A stretch of DNA of 64,000 bases from NCBI GenBank assembly GCA_018398575.1, contig JAGTXZ010000020.1, positions 1,922,001 through 1,986,000 of the forward strand, given 5' to 3'. This DNA comes from Ampelomyces quisqualis (taxonomy: Eukaryota; Ascomycota; Dothideomycetes; Pleosporales; Phaeosphaeriaceae). Positions 1 through 12,815 of this stretch are shown here, one piece after another (position 1 is the stretch's first letter; the number at the start of each line of letters is the position of its first letter). Made by a program: the position numbers and the translations under genes. A model generated the notes under the pieces. The model searched no databases. It saw only the letters and a program-made list of their open reading frames with translations, and was not told where the DNA came from.

Positions 1-2078
1 TATACAGTGTTCTATAGTACTGTATAGTAGACCTGTCTACTATAATAGTACTAGTAGGTTTAGCTAAGTTTGCTTGCTAGACTAAAGAGAGTGCTACTAC
101 TATAATATACAAGAGGTAAGTTGCTTACACTATAATGTAAAAAACTAAGAAGTAAGAATTTTGCTTAGTGCTACATAGTGCTATATAGTACTATATAGTG
201 CTGCACTAAGAATAACACGTAGTAAGAGGCACTTCCTTAGAATATACCTTTACTTACCTTAAAGATATAATATAACGCGTTAGCGCTAGGTAAGAGGCTA
301 TATAATACTAGGATAAAACCCTACTTACTTTTACTTGCACCTATAATTTAACCTACTACTATAACTATATAATGTTACGTTACTACTACAAATGCACTAT
401 AACTACACAATAACAATAATAGTGCTATAACGCAAATACACGTAATTTTCTACATTACGTTTACTATACTACGCTGTATATTACAATACTATTACAAGTA
501 AGTATATAATATAAGTACACCTACATACACTAACTAAGCTATAGCTATTCTACTGTCTTTGCACTTACCTGTACTATTCTTAACTATTATGCGTAATATA
601 TTGTATAATGCGCGCGTTATAGGATTGCAATAATAAGTATAAGTAGTAGCTACCTTAATTAAATAAATAGTACATAAGTAATACAAAGACAATAACTACT
701 AATAACGTATTTTAGGCAATTATAAGAATAGGCTATAATATTAATATAGTAGACTAGCGCATATAGGTTAAAGAGATAATAGATTTTATCTAGCATAAGA
801 ACACATATAACAAGATTAAACAGGTATACCTGTAGGCTAACTACTTAAAGACAATGCGCAGCCTAATAACAGATAAATAGCTTAAGTATACTATATACCT
901 CTAACTAACTAATAGTAGTATACTAAGGGAATTCTATAAGGCAATAGCTAGCGCTGTATAGAAGAAGATAATCTTAGAAATTTAAGACTATAGTAACAAA
1001 GTTAAAGCTAAACACATAGAAAGATAGCTAACGCCTGTAAACTTAGAACTAGAACGCACGTAGTTAGCATTAGTAGTCTTAAGTTCTTCTGCTGCTTTAG
1101 TAACCTAGCTAATAGGCCTTACTACAATAATAACTAAACTGTTACTTAACAACGTTAATGTCTATATTATAGATAGCGTACATTGTTAAACTGCCTAGAC
1201 CTTCCTGCTTTTAAGGCTAATAATAGCTGCACGTTAATAGTAGCTTAAAGACAGTAACTTTAAGATAAAGCTATAATATCTTAAATATAGTACACTTGTT
1301 AAACACCTGTTACAGCTAAAATTTATAGACTAGTATATAGTTAGGACTTTAAAGATATTTAACACGTTAGCGCTGCGCCTGATTACTAACAATAATAATC
1401 TAGCTGTAACTATTAACTTATACGTTAAGATAAGAAGCCTTAAGGGCGTTGCAATTAAATGCTAGACTCTAGTACAAGATAAAGTTAAGCCTAGTAGTAA
1501 TACAACCTAGAATAGTATACAAATAATAATAGCTAACTACATAATATAGTACACTTTACTTTAGGTAGTAACAGCAACATTATAAACCTAGTAGGTACTA
1601 CTAGAGACAAAAGGCAAAGGCGCTTCTGCTTAGAGCTTAACAACAATACTAAAGACAATAACTATAAATAACAAAAGATAATAAAAGCGCTAGCAGACCT
1701 AGCCTACAAACTATTAATAGGACCTAAAGCAAATGGTAGCAAATGCTTTGATAGATAGAGTAGGGGTAAGAAGAAAAAGGATAATAGCCTAGACATACGC
1801 ATTAAGACTCTAACTACTAAAATTAAGCGCCTAGAGGAGCAGAACAACAGCACTACAAAGAAAGTAGAGAGAAGTAGAGACAAAGATACTGCGCAAACAT
1901 AAAATAACGTAACATCTACGCTAATTACTATACTTAGATAGAAATGTAAGAGTGCTATAGGGAAATAATAAAGGTTGCTAAAAGAAGATACCTACTCTAG
2001 CAGTAAAGAAGAACAAGAAGAGTATAATAAAGGTAACAGAGATAAGAATAAAGAGCTCTAGTTAGCAAAACAACTTGT
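1..2078 (+). repeat. Partial copy of the SNF2-helicase repeat (left part)
   Basis: This stretch aligns base for base, at a constant offset of 15882, with 15883-17960. No net insertion or deletion is seen from the shared start to the shared CAACTTG at 2071-2077. Differences are overwhelmingly C/T and G/A transitions, many at GCA/GTA and ACA/ATA. The copy enters from beyond the left window edge and stops abruptly at about 2078, where the second copy runs on into the helicase domain. It is therefore a truncated copy of a multi-copy family. Confidence 0.9.
640..2078 (+). pseudogene. N-terminal part of SNF2-like helicase gene, truncated and riddled with stops
   Basis: Read through its TAG/TAA stops, one plus-strand frame gives a continuous protein-like sequence (for example KIILEI*DYSNKVKAKHIER near 960-1025, and LLLNNVNVYIIDSVH near 1143-1188). 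Near 1760-1900 a lysine-rich stretch leads into a likely coiled coil (IRIKTLTTKIKRLEEQN). The same sequence is present at 16540-17960, where it continues into a SNF2-type helicase. Stops fall where Gln or Trp codons would sit, and surviving CAG/CAA codons follow a purine, as in GAG-CAG of RLEEQ. This copy has lost everything downstream of about 2078, so it cannot encode the helicase. The function of the N-terminal part is not recognised. Confidence 0.7.
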
Positions 2079-2330
2079 TAGAAAAAATCAAGATTTGTCT
2101 AGTTAGCCTGGTCGCGGCAACCCGCAGCTGCCTAACAGCAATACTGTCTACTAGACAATTTGCTAAAGTTGCTTTACTTACTTCTGGTTGCTAGCAACCT
2201 AACAGCAACCTAACAGTAAGTTACCTGTGTTGCCTAAGTTGCTTGTGTTGCCTGTGTTGCCTGTGTCGCTAGTGTTGCTAGTGTTGCTAGATTTAACAGT
2301 TAAGGACTGTTAAGTACTGTAGCACTAGCA
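2079..2330. other. Repeat junction with less mutated patch
   Basis: Immediately after the truncated copy lies a patch rich in trinucleotides that are nearly absent elsewhere: ATCAAG at about 2088 and GGTCGCGGCAACCCGCAG at about 2109-2126, containing TCG, CGG and CCG. It marks a junction where younger or single-copy DNA meets the decayed repeat. No gene is seen. Confidence 0.5.
2220..2292. repeat. 9-bp minisatellite, TGTTGCCTG / TGTTGCTAG units
   Basis: About seven tandem 9-bp units run through this stretch: TGTTGCCTA, then TTGCTTG/TGTTGCCTG variants, then TGTCGCTAG and TGTTGCTAG repeats. A related TGTTGCTAATGTTGCAGA motif closes both helicase copies near 20930-20960 and 23945-23975, so the motif may belong to the end of that element. 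Confidence 0.6.
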
Positions 2331-2399
2331 GAACTATATACTGCAGCCAGCTGCCTGTATCTTTACACTCTTGTAGCGTAGGCTAACTAAGCTAGTCCT

Positions 2400-4780
2400 C
2401 CTTATCTGGTTATATAGGCTTTTTAATTAAATATAGCATAGATAAATTGCGCTTCTTTAAAAGTAGGCTAGCCTAGACGTAGCTACTAGGCTTAACGTCT
2501 TGTAGGGTACGCGTTAGCAGGTACACAACGCGCTCTATGTATAGAAGGCTATAATAGCTACTACTACTTGCAGAGCAGTAATTATCTTGCTAGTTAGTTA
2601 TGTTAGGATTAGGTGCTGTGTCTGCTAGTGCTGCACTGTCTGCTATAGTAGTCTGCACTATTGCGTTATATTAAGGCTAACCTAATAGTATTTACGCGTT
2701 GTACTAGTAAAAGTATATCTAGTTCTTGTAACATTTGTGTTGCTTGCTATTTATAACTACTTAATAACACTCTATTTCTTTTTTATACTGTTGCACTAAC
2801 CTATTATACTTGTCTAGTTTTAGTTGCTATTTCTCTTTAGTTAAAGTAATTACGTTAAGTATGTTGCCTTTAATTGCAATATTGTAGGCCTGCGTTACAA
2901 ATTCTTCTTATGCGTCTTTTACTACAATGCTCTAGCTACTTCTATAGTTCTTAAACTATAGCTGTTTGTCTGCCTTATAAAGGTATTCTAGTGCAAGTTT
3001 ATCTATATGTCTGTACTCTTCTAGTAAAATATCTTTTACTTTACCTAATGCTTTACGCACGCGTACATAGATAGTATTCTATGTAAGTTATTATATATTG
3101 TATTACGTTTAGACCTACTTACATTATTAGTGTCTCTGTGTAGGACTTTCCCTCCCTTTCTAACGTCTTCTTTTCTATTCTTTTCTATTAAGTAGTTTGC
3201 CTTCTCCTTCTCTTTATTGTTGTAATTGTCTATAAGCGCATTATAGCAATCTTACTTCTTTTCTGTGTAGTTAGCTAGGATATTATCTATATTGTTGTTA
3301 TAGGTATTCTTTAGTACTAAAACGTTAGCCCTGTTATTCTCTTGTTAGTTTGTGTGTACAGTAATATCCTGTTGTATATTGTTCTATATAAGAATCTGTT
3401 AAATACCTTCTAGGTTCTTTTATTTTTTGTAAATAGTATTAAAGTAGTCTGCTTTCTATTAGCTAATACTATGTATAGAACTTGCAACATACTTTCTACA
3501 GTGTGTCTATAGAAGGGTATAGTTTTTCTAGTGCTGTTGTTATTAAATTCCCTTATTACGTTAAATATAACTAAGCCTATTAGTGCTACTATATTTGCAT
3601 TTAGTTTATTAAACTTCTCTTAATTCCTAGTTATTGCAGCAATACTCTATTTCTTGTTATTATAGAATAACTGTGCTATTACTGCTGCGAGACTAGGGTT
3701 TAGAAATCTAGTAGATTCAGGCTGTCTTTAGTTAGCTAGTATAGCTGTTTTAGAGGTGTACTTGCGTTCTTTAGGTCTTATAGTAGGTAAACAAAGTCTT
3801 TAAGTAGTTTACTAGGCTTAAGAACCTGTCTGTTTAGGTAGTTTAATGTGTAGGCACTAGTAATTTCTAGTTGTCCTTGCCTTATTACGTAGGTCTATAA
3901 GTTACTACACATGTCTAGCATCTAGGCGCCTACTATTAGCTACTATCTTTAGCGGGCTGCAATAGTACCTATATAGCAGGCAGCTCTTTTGCATAGTGTT
4001 AAGCTAATGTGTAATTAAACTAATAACAGTAGAGTATTTTGTACTTTTGTCTAAGCGTCTAGTAGTATTTAGGCGTATATATGCCTGTGTGTATTAAGCT
4101 ATAGCGTTATTGCTGTACTATATAGCGTCTTTCTGTTGTTAGTAAGTAGTTGTGTTACTAGGATAACTCTTGCCTTCTCTAGTGTAGTCTTATTTTCTAG
4201 TAACACACTTTCTTTTGCCTAGCGTTTTTCTTTCCTCTATAGCAGTAACCTAAATAGGTCTGCACTAGATAAGAAGAGTTGCAACTCTATAACAGTTAGA
4301 ACTACTTAATTGTGCATAATAAGGCATCTTCCTATAATGCAATAGCTTTAAGTCTAATAGTAGTTTTCTTTTAACTACTAACGTTTTCTATGTGTTAGTC
4401 CTATAGGTTTTTAGTTTGTGTTAGCTTGTTGTGCTTATACTACTGCTGCGTCTAGATTTCTCTTGTTAACAAGCAAGTAAGGCTGTAGATCTAGGAGTGT
4501 ATAGTATTTAATCTCTAGGCTGTCTTGTTAGGTAACTTTTTAGTTAGGCTAGTGTAGCAGTTAGTTATACTTCTGTTTTAATCCTAGAGTTAAGGCTTAA
4601 AGACAGTAGCGTTAGGGTCTAGATAGTTTTTAGTCTCTATAGCGTCTTAGTTTTTAGTATGTTAGTTCTAAGGTTACATCCTCTAAAAGCCTAACCTTTA
4701 CACTATTATCTGTTAGCGCTTGTTTTAGCGCTTGTTTAGACAGAGATATAGTGTGCTACTAATATTACTTAAATTTGCTG
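2400..4780 (-). pseudogene. Unrecognised decayed gene, minus strand
   Basis: Reading the minus strand gives long protein-like stretches broken only by TAG/TAA: a charged segment near 3240-3065 (KEKEKANYLIEKNRKEDVRK) and another near 3990-3840 (LEITSAYTLN). Composition is Lys/Glu/Gln-rich in places and may be coiled coil. I do not recognise the family. It may be the C-terminal part of the same large gene whose other part lies at 5345-9500, interrupted by the repeat array at 4985-5345, because the strand is the same throughout. Exons, start and stop cannot be fixed. Confidence 0.4.
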
Positions 4781-4984
4781 CTTAGTACAGAGTATATAGA
4801 GTAAGCGCTTACTCTTAAAATATTAGAAAACTATTAGCAAGGGTAGCAGAAGTAAGCAATATATATAGCGCAACAGAGTTTTTACTTTGTAGGCATAAGT
4901 AGGGTTTTTGTAACACATACAGTCTAATATTACCTTGAATTCTACTAGAGCATAGCAGTTAGGCTGTTTAATTAGATAGCCTCT

Positions 4985-5345
4985 TGTTCTTAACTGCGTG
5001 CTAGCGTACATAATAGTTGTTTACTATTAGCATAAATAGTTATGCGCGTAATATAAGCAATTGGCCTCTTTTCTATTCTTAACTGCGTGCTAGCGTATAC
5101 AATAGTTGTCTACTGTTAGCATAAATAGTTGTGCGCGCAATACAGGCAATTAGGTACTCTTCTGTCTTTAACTAAATGTTAGCATACACAATAGTTATCT
5201 ACTGTTAGCATAAATAGTAGTGCGCGCAATACAGGCAATTAGGTGCTTTCTTATTTCTTTATTCTTTACTAAATGTTAGCGTATATAATAGTTGTCTACT
5301 GTTAGTATAAATAGTTATGCGCGCAATATAGGCGATCTAGTAGCC
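4985..5345. repeat. Four-unit tandem repeat, period 89-97 bp
   Basis: Four diverged units each contain the series GCTAGCGTA, ATAGTTGT, CTACTGTTAGCATAAATAGT and GCGCGCAATA. Anchors lie near 4997, 5087, 5176 and 5273, giving spacings of about 89, 89 and 97 bp. The period is not a multiple of three for all units, so the minus-strand reading frame is not kept. The array is therefore probably non-coding, although it lies between two minus-strand coding-like segments. Confidence 0.75.
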
Positions 5346-8300
5346 CTGCACGCAGAAAACTATTTACCTAGTAAGTTATTAGTATAGATCTAGTATGCTA
5401 CTATACTAGTTATGTTTATAGTTTAATTGTAAATAACGCCTAGTATATCTTTAATATAACTATCTTTTGTAATGCGCTGTACTAGCGTGCCTTTATAGAT
5501 ATCTATATTTGCGCCTATCTATCTCCCTTCTTTGTGTAGTAATATATGCTGTTGCATTTACTTTTAAAGCCTAATTTGTGCTCTAATATCTGTATAAACA
5601 AATTATAATTAAGGTTGTTAATATACTTATCTATTGCTAGTAGGTTGTAGTGTGTATACAACAGCTAGTTTGTCCTAATAAGAGTGTGCTTATTTCTGGT
5701 TACGTTTAACACTAATATAGTTATTATGTTAGAAGTAATTTGTGTTATACTTAACTCTTTGTTAACTGTTTCTATTATTTTTCTACGCAGGTTTCTATCT
5801 AGCAAAGCTTGCTCCTAATTATTGTTTAGTTTAGTTTTGTTCTATTGCAAGTGCATCTATTAGGCTGCGTTGTAGTTATATTAGACAGTAAAGTATATAA
5901 TTGTTTAGATAAGGTAACTGTTAGCTATGTTTTATAGTAGTCTATTCTGTTGTAATGCAATTACTCTTGTAATTTACTGTAAGTATTCTTTTACTATAGT
6001 TGTTTGTAGGGAACAGCCTAGTATCTTCTGCCTTCTTATCTCTTGTTCTATATTAGAGTATATTAAGTTATATTCTTCTGCTATTAGTTGCATTATATTG
6101 TATATGCTGTCTTTTAACAATTGTGTCTAGTGTTACTATAGTAGTGCTATCCTCCTGTCTATACTAACTAGCAATTCTAGGTAACTGTTGTAATATCTCT
6201 ATAATACTTGTATACGTAGATAAGAGTTGCTATTATTACGCGTTTGTAGTAGTATATAGTATATAGTAAAGAGGTTGTGTTAGCAGCCTTGCGCTATAGT
6301 CCTGTATTATAGCGCTTATTATATTAGTAAGTTTGCGTTCTATTAGGTAGGCTAAAGTAATAGTAAAGCTATTATTAGATATATAATTCTATTTACTGTG
6401 TCTAATACTATATACTAGTTGTCTTGCTACACTTGCTTCTGTTTATAATTCTGTACTGTACGTGTCTAGTCTTAATTAAATGTAAAAGAATATAGTTTAT
6501 TATATTTGTCCTAATTAATGTAATTATTTACATAATAAAAAACAAGGACTTTATTGTTAAGTGTAGGTAGATCCTTTAGTACTAAGTACACAGGGCAAAT
6601 AATAGTTATTATGTTATATACCTTAAATACTTGTAATATGCGTTGCTTAGTCTTTGTACTATGTGTGCAGTAGCATACGCTTAGCATCTTTGTTATATTA
6701 TTAATTTAACTGTTGTTATTAAACGCTATAACCTTGCAGAAGGCACTTGTATACTTATATTTCTTTCTATCCTTGTCTTAGTGTTTATTATTAATAAATG
6801 TAAGTATTAGGTGTACCTAAGCTATAGCTCTACTGTTTGCAACAGTCTAAGACAGTTACGTATAGTCTTTATATTTAAACTCTTGCACCTACACGTAATC
6901 TTTGCGCTATCTTTTAGTCTTATGCTAGTTAGGCGTGTATTGCATAATGTCTTCTTTGCAATATTTAGGGTTGTTGTAGCGTTTGCCTAATAGCCTTAAG
7001 CATCTTATAGAAGAGTGTATTTTTACATTTATCTTGTTTACCTAGTAAGAGTTAGGGTTCTGTCTGTCTTTATTATATAGGGTAACAAGGCAGCTAGTTA
7101 CCTTCTAATAGTAGTGTTAGACAAATACTACAGCAGCATATATAAAGTCTAGCGACGTAATATATATAGTAACCTTGCTAAGAGGCAGCATAATAGAATT
7201 TGGTAATATGCCTAGTATAGACTATCTAAGTTGTTTGAATAGTATTACTGTTAACACGCTTATAGTAAAGGTATGCTTGCGCTAGTTAGTAGTAGTACAC
7301 TATTAACTTTAGTCTATAACTGTCTTGTGTTTAAACGCTATAAGCGCAAGCTGTCTAAAGTTGTAGAGGCAGATCTGCGCAAGAAAATCTCTCTTGTTTA
7401 TTATTAGGTAGAATTGTTTTACTATTGTAATATAGTAGGCCTTGCTGTTTATTCTAGTGCATATGCTATTAAGGGCCCTATATATATAGATATTGTTAAT
7501 AATATAGGTTAGCGCGTGCTATTTAGGGTAGTTAAAATTCTTTTCTTCTCTTTGCGTCTGTCTAAAAGGTTAAAACTCTTCTTTTAGAACATCTATTTGT
7601 TTAATAGCTAACAACATATACCCTAACGTGTTTTTGTTATAACTTTTGTATTGTAAGAGTACTAGCAGATTATACGCAGCCTAGATAAAATGTAACGTGT
7701 ATAGTGCTTTAGTTGCTAGTAGAGAAGACACTACTACTACAAATTAGCAAATTACTGCTTTTTGTTCTGCGCTAGTCTACTGCAACACTTCTGTAAAAGC
7801 CCTCTTGTTATTAAACTATTTTAGTCTAGTGTTATACTTAACTTAGCAAAACCTTTTATTTAACTAGGTACAGCTATTATCTTCTGCTACTAGAACTACA
7901 GTACTATTCTAGCCCTTCTTTTGTCTAGGGTGTATATCTATTAGCATGTCTTCTGTAAATTTCAATATCTTTATAACTAACTTCTTAAGTAGTAGATATA
8001 ATATATCTGTAGCTAATAACTTATATACATTAAAGTTGTAGTAATTCTAGCCAAAGCACTCTACTAGATAAACGTAATTTTTATGTCCTTTATTAAGACA
8101 ATAACTCTGTTGTAAGCATGTATACTCTTCTGTTTGCTACAGATATTTGTTACACAAGTTCTCTTGTTTGTCTAGTAGTACTGTGTATTAAGTATAGTGT
8201 CTGTTTTTCTTTACACCTGTTAGTAGCACTTGCTCTTTATAGTTAGCTAGAATTGTACAAATAGTTAAGTAACACTATTGTGTCTGTTAGTTAGTATACT

Positions 8301-9500
8301 CTAGCTGTATGCTATATTTAGCAGCTTCTTTAAGTACTGCAGTTACTAGTTAGCGTCTGTTCTCTATAGTAACCCTCTGTTGTTAACGCTGTAGTTAGTA
8401 CTTACGCGACAATAGTTTGCTTATACAGTAATAATACACTTTACTCTTTAGAATAGGATCTAAGAGCTTAGCTGTTAGGATAAATCTAGCTAGTAGTGTC
8501 CTAGGTGTTGTTTTGCGTTGTTGTGCCTTACAGTTAAAATTTCTAATAGTAATATATATTAGCTATGCTGCTACGTTACCAGACATTATAGATAACTATG
8601 TTTTATCTACTGCTAGTATAACTAGTATAAGGGTTACACTATCTAGCAAGCGCTGTTGTATTAACTACTACTAATCTTCTAAGTGTAGTTTATAATACAC
8701 TCTTGTAGGTTTATTAGGCGTGCTTGTAAAAGAACAGCTAGGTGCGTAAACTATCTTATTAGCAAATATGCAATAACTAAGTATAAAAGCAATCTGTAAC
8801 ATAATATCCTAGTATATAAATATATGTTAGTTAGGTTAGAGGTTTAGTAACCTAAATGTAATTGCTACGTCCTCTTGTATCTATATATTGTCTTATAGCC
8901 TAGATTAAATGTTTAACATAGCCTACTGCTACTAGCGCCCTAATTAGAACTGCAGCTGTAAATGTAGCTTATATAGCTGTGTGTTAGTAAAGAGGCTGTT
9001 AATATTACTTAATATGCATTTTATCCTTTGCAGCTACAATGCAAACACTAGTGCAAAAAGAGAACTAAAGGGCTCTACTATGTTATTCCTATTAGTGTTA
9101 GTACGCGTGTGCTATTTAGCTGCGTGTAGCCTACTACTTTGCGTCTGCTGTTCCTAAACTAAAGGGTTTGCTAGCGTGCCGTCTACTTGCTGTCTTAAAC
9201 AGCTTGTCCTATCCTTGTATAGACACTAACATTAGGCCTATCTGCTCTATTACCTTATGTTTAGCTAGAGTATAGTTGCGTTTATATAAGGTGTTGCTGT
9301 ATAAAGTAGGTGCTGCGTTGTCTAGAGTAGTATCTATTGCGTTATAGCTATTAAGGCTATACTATTATATTATAGTGTTAGGGGTTATAACTAGCGTATT
9401 GTTAGGTAGCAGGTAGCAACGCGTCTAGCATTAAGTACTGTGTTTAACAAGTTCTGCGTACGTCTTAGTGTAAAAGCTACACAGTATGCATATATAATCT
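5345..9500 (-). pseudogene. Large unrecognised decayed gene, minus strand
   Basis: A minus-strand frame yields long protein-like runs from about 9220 down to 5350. Examples are LRQQVDGTLANPLV (near 9190-9145), KKLVIKILKFTEDMLIDIH (about 8000-7930), LYNFRQLALIAFKHKTVID (near 7370-7315), KVLVFYY (near 6555) and QLLKDSIYNIMQLIAEEYN (about 6122-6066). Stops are TAG/TAA only and fall at positions expected for Gln or Trp. The length suggests a protein of over 1000 residues, possibly with introns. I do not recognise a family. A telomere-linked RecQ-type helicase was considered, but no helicase motif was found. Confidence is high that it was coding and low on boundaries. Confidence 0.5.
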
Positions 9501-9540
9501 ATTACTAATTTGTTTGTACACAACTCTATAGTTTAGATGT

Positions 9541-10460
9541 AAGGAGACTAAGTATGTAAAAATAGTATTAATATTAGTTATATAGTGTTTAAGGTAGTTA
9601 CTAGCAGCATCTATCCTGTGCTGCACAGTCTATTGTCTATAGTAGTCTACTAAAGTCTACTGTAGCCAATAGTTACCTAACCTGTGTACAGAACTATGCC
9701 AATAGTTATAGGCGCAACAACTAATATTTTTCTTTCCTTTAATGTTTCTTATTACTCTAACAACTGTTATGTTATTACACTAGAGCTTACTTGTTAACAA
9801 CCTAATTAGTTAGGCTAGCTAATATAGCTTAATAAAGATTAATATTAATAATAATTATTATGCCAAAAAATATTAATACCCTGGAATAAACAAGTTACTG
9901 CGCGTTTAGAATATATATAGTAGAACCTAAACACCTAAAAAGGTAAGTATACCTGCAAGTAGACACGTACAAGGTTTAAAAGTATAAAAAAAATAGACTA
10001 GTAGCTCTAGCGGCCTAATATACAACTTGTACTAAGGTAGCTAGGCTTAGTATAGATAGAAGTAGGTAGAATAGTGTACTATATATACTATAGGTAAGAC
10101 TAGTAACAGGCGTAGGCAATTACTTAATAGTAAGAAATAATAAGTATAATTTATATATAGTGTTAACTAATATTCTAAGCAGCTAGTATATTTAATCTTT
10201 TCTAGTTTTAAAATGCCTGCAGATCTAATTTATATTCTTTCTCTAGCACAGTATAAGACAGTTGTCTACTAAAGACTACTATTCTAACTTGCCCTAATGT
10301 ACAAATACAACAGGGGCTAAATAGTAACAAAGACTGTTAATAAACTACTATATATTAAACGTATCTACGTGCTGCTTGCTCTTAAACTATTAGCGCTAAT
10401 AGAGTATATAATAGCCTTACTAGCTAGCTACTTTCTGCCTCTTACTATATATACGTTTTC
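9541..10460. other. No gene recognised
   Basis: AT-rich sequence with local TATTAATATTAATAATAATTATTA runs near 9835-9860. A less mutated spot at 9860-9890 still has CCA and TGG. No coding frame or repeat was recognised. Confidence 0.5.
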
Positions 10461-10762
10461 CTAACCTTAAAACTAGAGATAAATTTACCTATGTGTCTCT
10501 AGTCTTAAGGTTAAAGTAACAGTCTTTTGTTAAAACATATATAAAACTTAGTGTTATTTTTATCTATTATACACTTGCGCCTTCTTACACTTCTCTAACC
10601 TTAAAACTAGAGATAAATTTACCTATATATCTCTAGTCTTAGAGTTAAAGTAACAGTCTTTTGTTAAAATATATATAAAACCTAGTGTTATTTTTATCTA
10701 TTATACACTTACGCCTTTTTACACTTTCCTAACCTTAAAACTAGAGATAAATTTACCTATAT
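10461..10762. repeat. Tandem repeat, 134-bp period, 2.3 copies
   Basis: CTAACCTTAAAACTAGAGAT starts at 10461, 10595 and 10729, giving an exact 134-bp period. The first two units are nearly identical and the third is partial, ending near 10762. Differences between units are mostly transitions (for example TATGTGTCTC versus TATATATCTC). Confidence 0.9.
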
Positions 10763-11051
10763 GCCTATGTATACAGCTGCTTCTTAACACGTAACTTATA
10801 CTTTTAATTTAATGTTACTGTCTTTGTATATATATTCCTTGTAAGTCTAAGAGACTTAATTCTTTATTATATTTTTATTCTTATAAAACTAAAACTATAC
10901 CTATTATGTCTATATGTTTATGTAGTTTAAAAATCTAGAACTAAGCTTTACTATGTTGTTGGCACTACACCTGCGCTACTTCTTAGCCTACTAGCATAGA
11001 AGCAAATTTATGTCCTAGATAGACCCTTTGGTAGCTGTTTAGATGTTGTAG
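10763..11051. other. Spacer between two arrays, nothing recognised
   Basis: AT-rich sequence separating the 134-bp and 147-bp arrays. No gene, repeat or regulatory element could be supported. Confidence 0.4.
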
Positions 11052-11815
11052 CTTAACTAAGATACTTTATAACGTGTTTAACAACAAGGATCTCTATAAT
11101 AACAGCTATAATAGCATTCTAGAGCGCACATTAACAACCTAGCCTAACTTAAGAGCGCTGTTGTTACAACAACTTTGTTATGTCCTGTAACACTATTACT
11201 TAACTAAAATACCTTATAGCGTGTTCAAAAGCAAGGATCTTTATAACAACAGCTATAATAGCATCCTAATGCGCATATTAACAACTTAGCCTAACTTGAA
11301 AGCGCTGTTGTTACAATAACTTTGTTATGTCCTACAACACTATTACTTAACTAAGATACTTTATAGCGTGTTTAAAAGCAAGGATCTCTACAACAACAGC
11401 TATAATAGCATTCTAATATGTATATTAATAACTTAGCCTAACTTAAGAGCGCTGTTATTGCAACAACTTTGTTATGTTCTGCAACACTATTACTTAACTA
11501 AAATACCTTATAGCGTGTTTAAAAGCAAGGATCTCTACAACAACAGCTACAATAGTATTCTAATACGCACATTAACAACTTAGCCTAACTTAAGAGCGCT
11601 ATTGTTGCAATAACTTTGTTATGTCCTGTAACACTATTACTTAACTAAGATACCTTATAGCGTGTTTAAAAGCAAGGATTTCTACAATAATAACTATAAT
11701 AGCATTCTAGTACGCACATTAATAACTTAGCCTAACTTAAGAGCGCTGTTATTGCAATAACTTTGTTATGTCCTGCAATACATATTAACAACTTAGCCTA
11801 ACTTAAGAACGCAAT
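11052..11815. repeat. Tandem repeat, about 147-bp period, 5 copies
   Basis: The anchor CTTAACTAA(G/A)ATA occurs at about 11052, 11199, 11345, 11493 and 11640, a period of 146-148 bp. Each unit carries CAAGGATCT, AACAGCTATAATAGCAT and CTTAACTTAAGAGCGCTGTT-like blocks. The fifth unit is followed by a shortened sixth ending near 11815. Differences are mostly transitions. A ~147-bp unit is close to one nucleosome length; whether that matters is unknown. Confidence 0.9.
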
Positions 11816-12408
11816 TCTTATGCTATTAGGTAACTAGAAGATATTAGAGATATAACTACAATTTACATGCTTTTGTCTATATATTATTATAGGCAAAAAT
11901 TAAGGATAACGTAGAGTTGCAGTTGTTTGTTAGGATATCTCTATCCTAGTACTCTTATTAGGCTCTTTAATAGCAAAGCCTACCTAAGCAGCTGCAACTT
12001 CTCTTATACTATATACAATGCATTTCTGTTAGACCTTATAAGTAGTAATCTAACGTCTGGATATTAAGATATTCTAACTACAACTTATATAACATTAAGT
12101 CTTCTATTATTACTAAGCTTTATTACAGCTTTAAGAACTTCTATTAACGCAAAGAAGTTACGCGCATTAAACTTATCTACACTAAAATGCTGCTAGCTAG
12201 TAACAAAAAGAATACTTACTATACTAGTAGGTACAACTAAGCCTTTAAAGGACACTTGTATAAATTAAAATAATAGGCCTATATTTGTTTGTCTTAGAGA
12301 CGCTTAGCAGAGAAGAATATGTACAAGAGATAACACGTAATGCTTTATAAATCTTATGTATAGTATATAAAGTAGTAAACACTTTAAACGCATTAATCTC
12401 TATAATTA
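11816..12408. other. No gene recognised between arrays
   Basis: Possible plus-strand coding remnants (SINAKKLRALN near 12145-12170) are too short and broken to assign. No repeat copy elsewhere in the window was noticed. Confidence 0.35.
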
Positions 12409-12815
12409 GGCTCTTCTAATAACTAGTAGCTATAGTTGCGTTACACTGTTAGCAACTGTTGTCTACTAGAGAATACTACTAGTGCTGCACGCTACCTACT
12501 ACTATAGTAGGCTCTTTTAACAACTAGTAGCTACAGTTGCGTTACACTGTTAGTAACTGTTGTTTACTAGAGAATACTACTAGTGCTGCACGCAACCTAC
12601 TACTGCAGCAGGCTTTTCTAACTACTAGTAGCTATAGTTGCGTTGCACTGTTAGCAACTATTATCTACTAGAAAATACTACTAGTGCTGCACGCGACCTA
12701 CTACTGCAGTAGGCTCTTCTAATAACTAGCAGCTACAGTTGCGTTGCACTGTCTATAACTATTATTTACTAGAGAGTACTATTAGCGTTAATTGTAAGCT
12801 ATCTACTGTAATAGG
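12409..12815. repeat. Tandem repeat, 101-bp period, 4 copies
   Basis: GGCTCTT or its variant GGCTTTT occurs at 12409, 12510, 12611 and 12712, an exact 101-bp spacing. Each unit contains CAGTTGCGTTACACTGTTAG and ACTACTAGTGCTGCACGC variants. The last unit degrades after about 12790. Confidence 0.9.

Noticed and set aside
1..100. Telomere end
   Set aside because: No TTAGGG or CCCTAA arrays anywhere in the window; subtelomeric position is only a possibility.
5927..6130. 67-codon plus-strand frame as a gene
   Set aside because: The minus strand here reads as part of a long decayed protein (QLLKDSIYNIMQLIAEEYN), so the plus frame is an antisense shadow.
5345..9500. Telomere-linked RecQ helicase
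   Set aside because: The size and setting fit, but no Walker A, DExH or RecQ motif VI could be read on the minus strand.
10461..12815. CRISPR array
   Set aside because: Units are contiguous 101-147 bp tandem repeats without unique spacers, in eukaryotic DNA.
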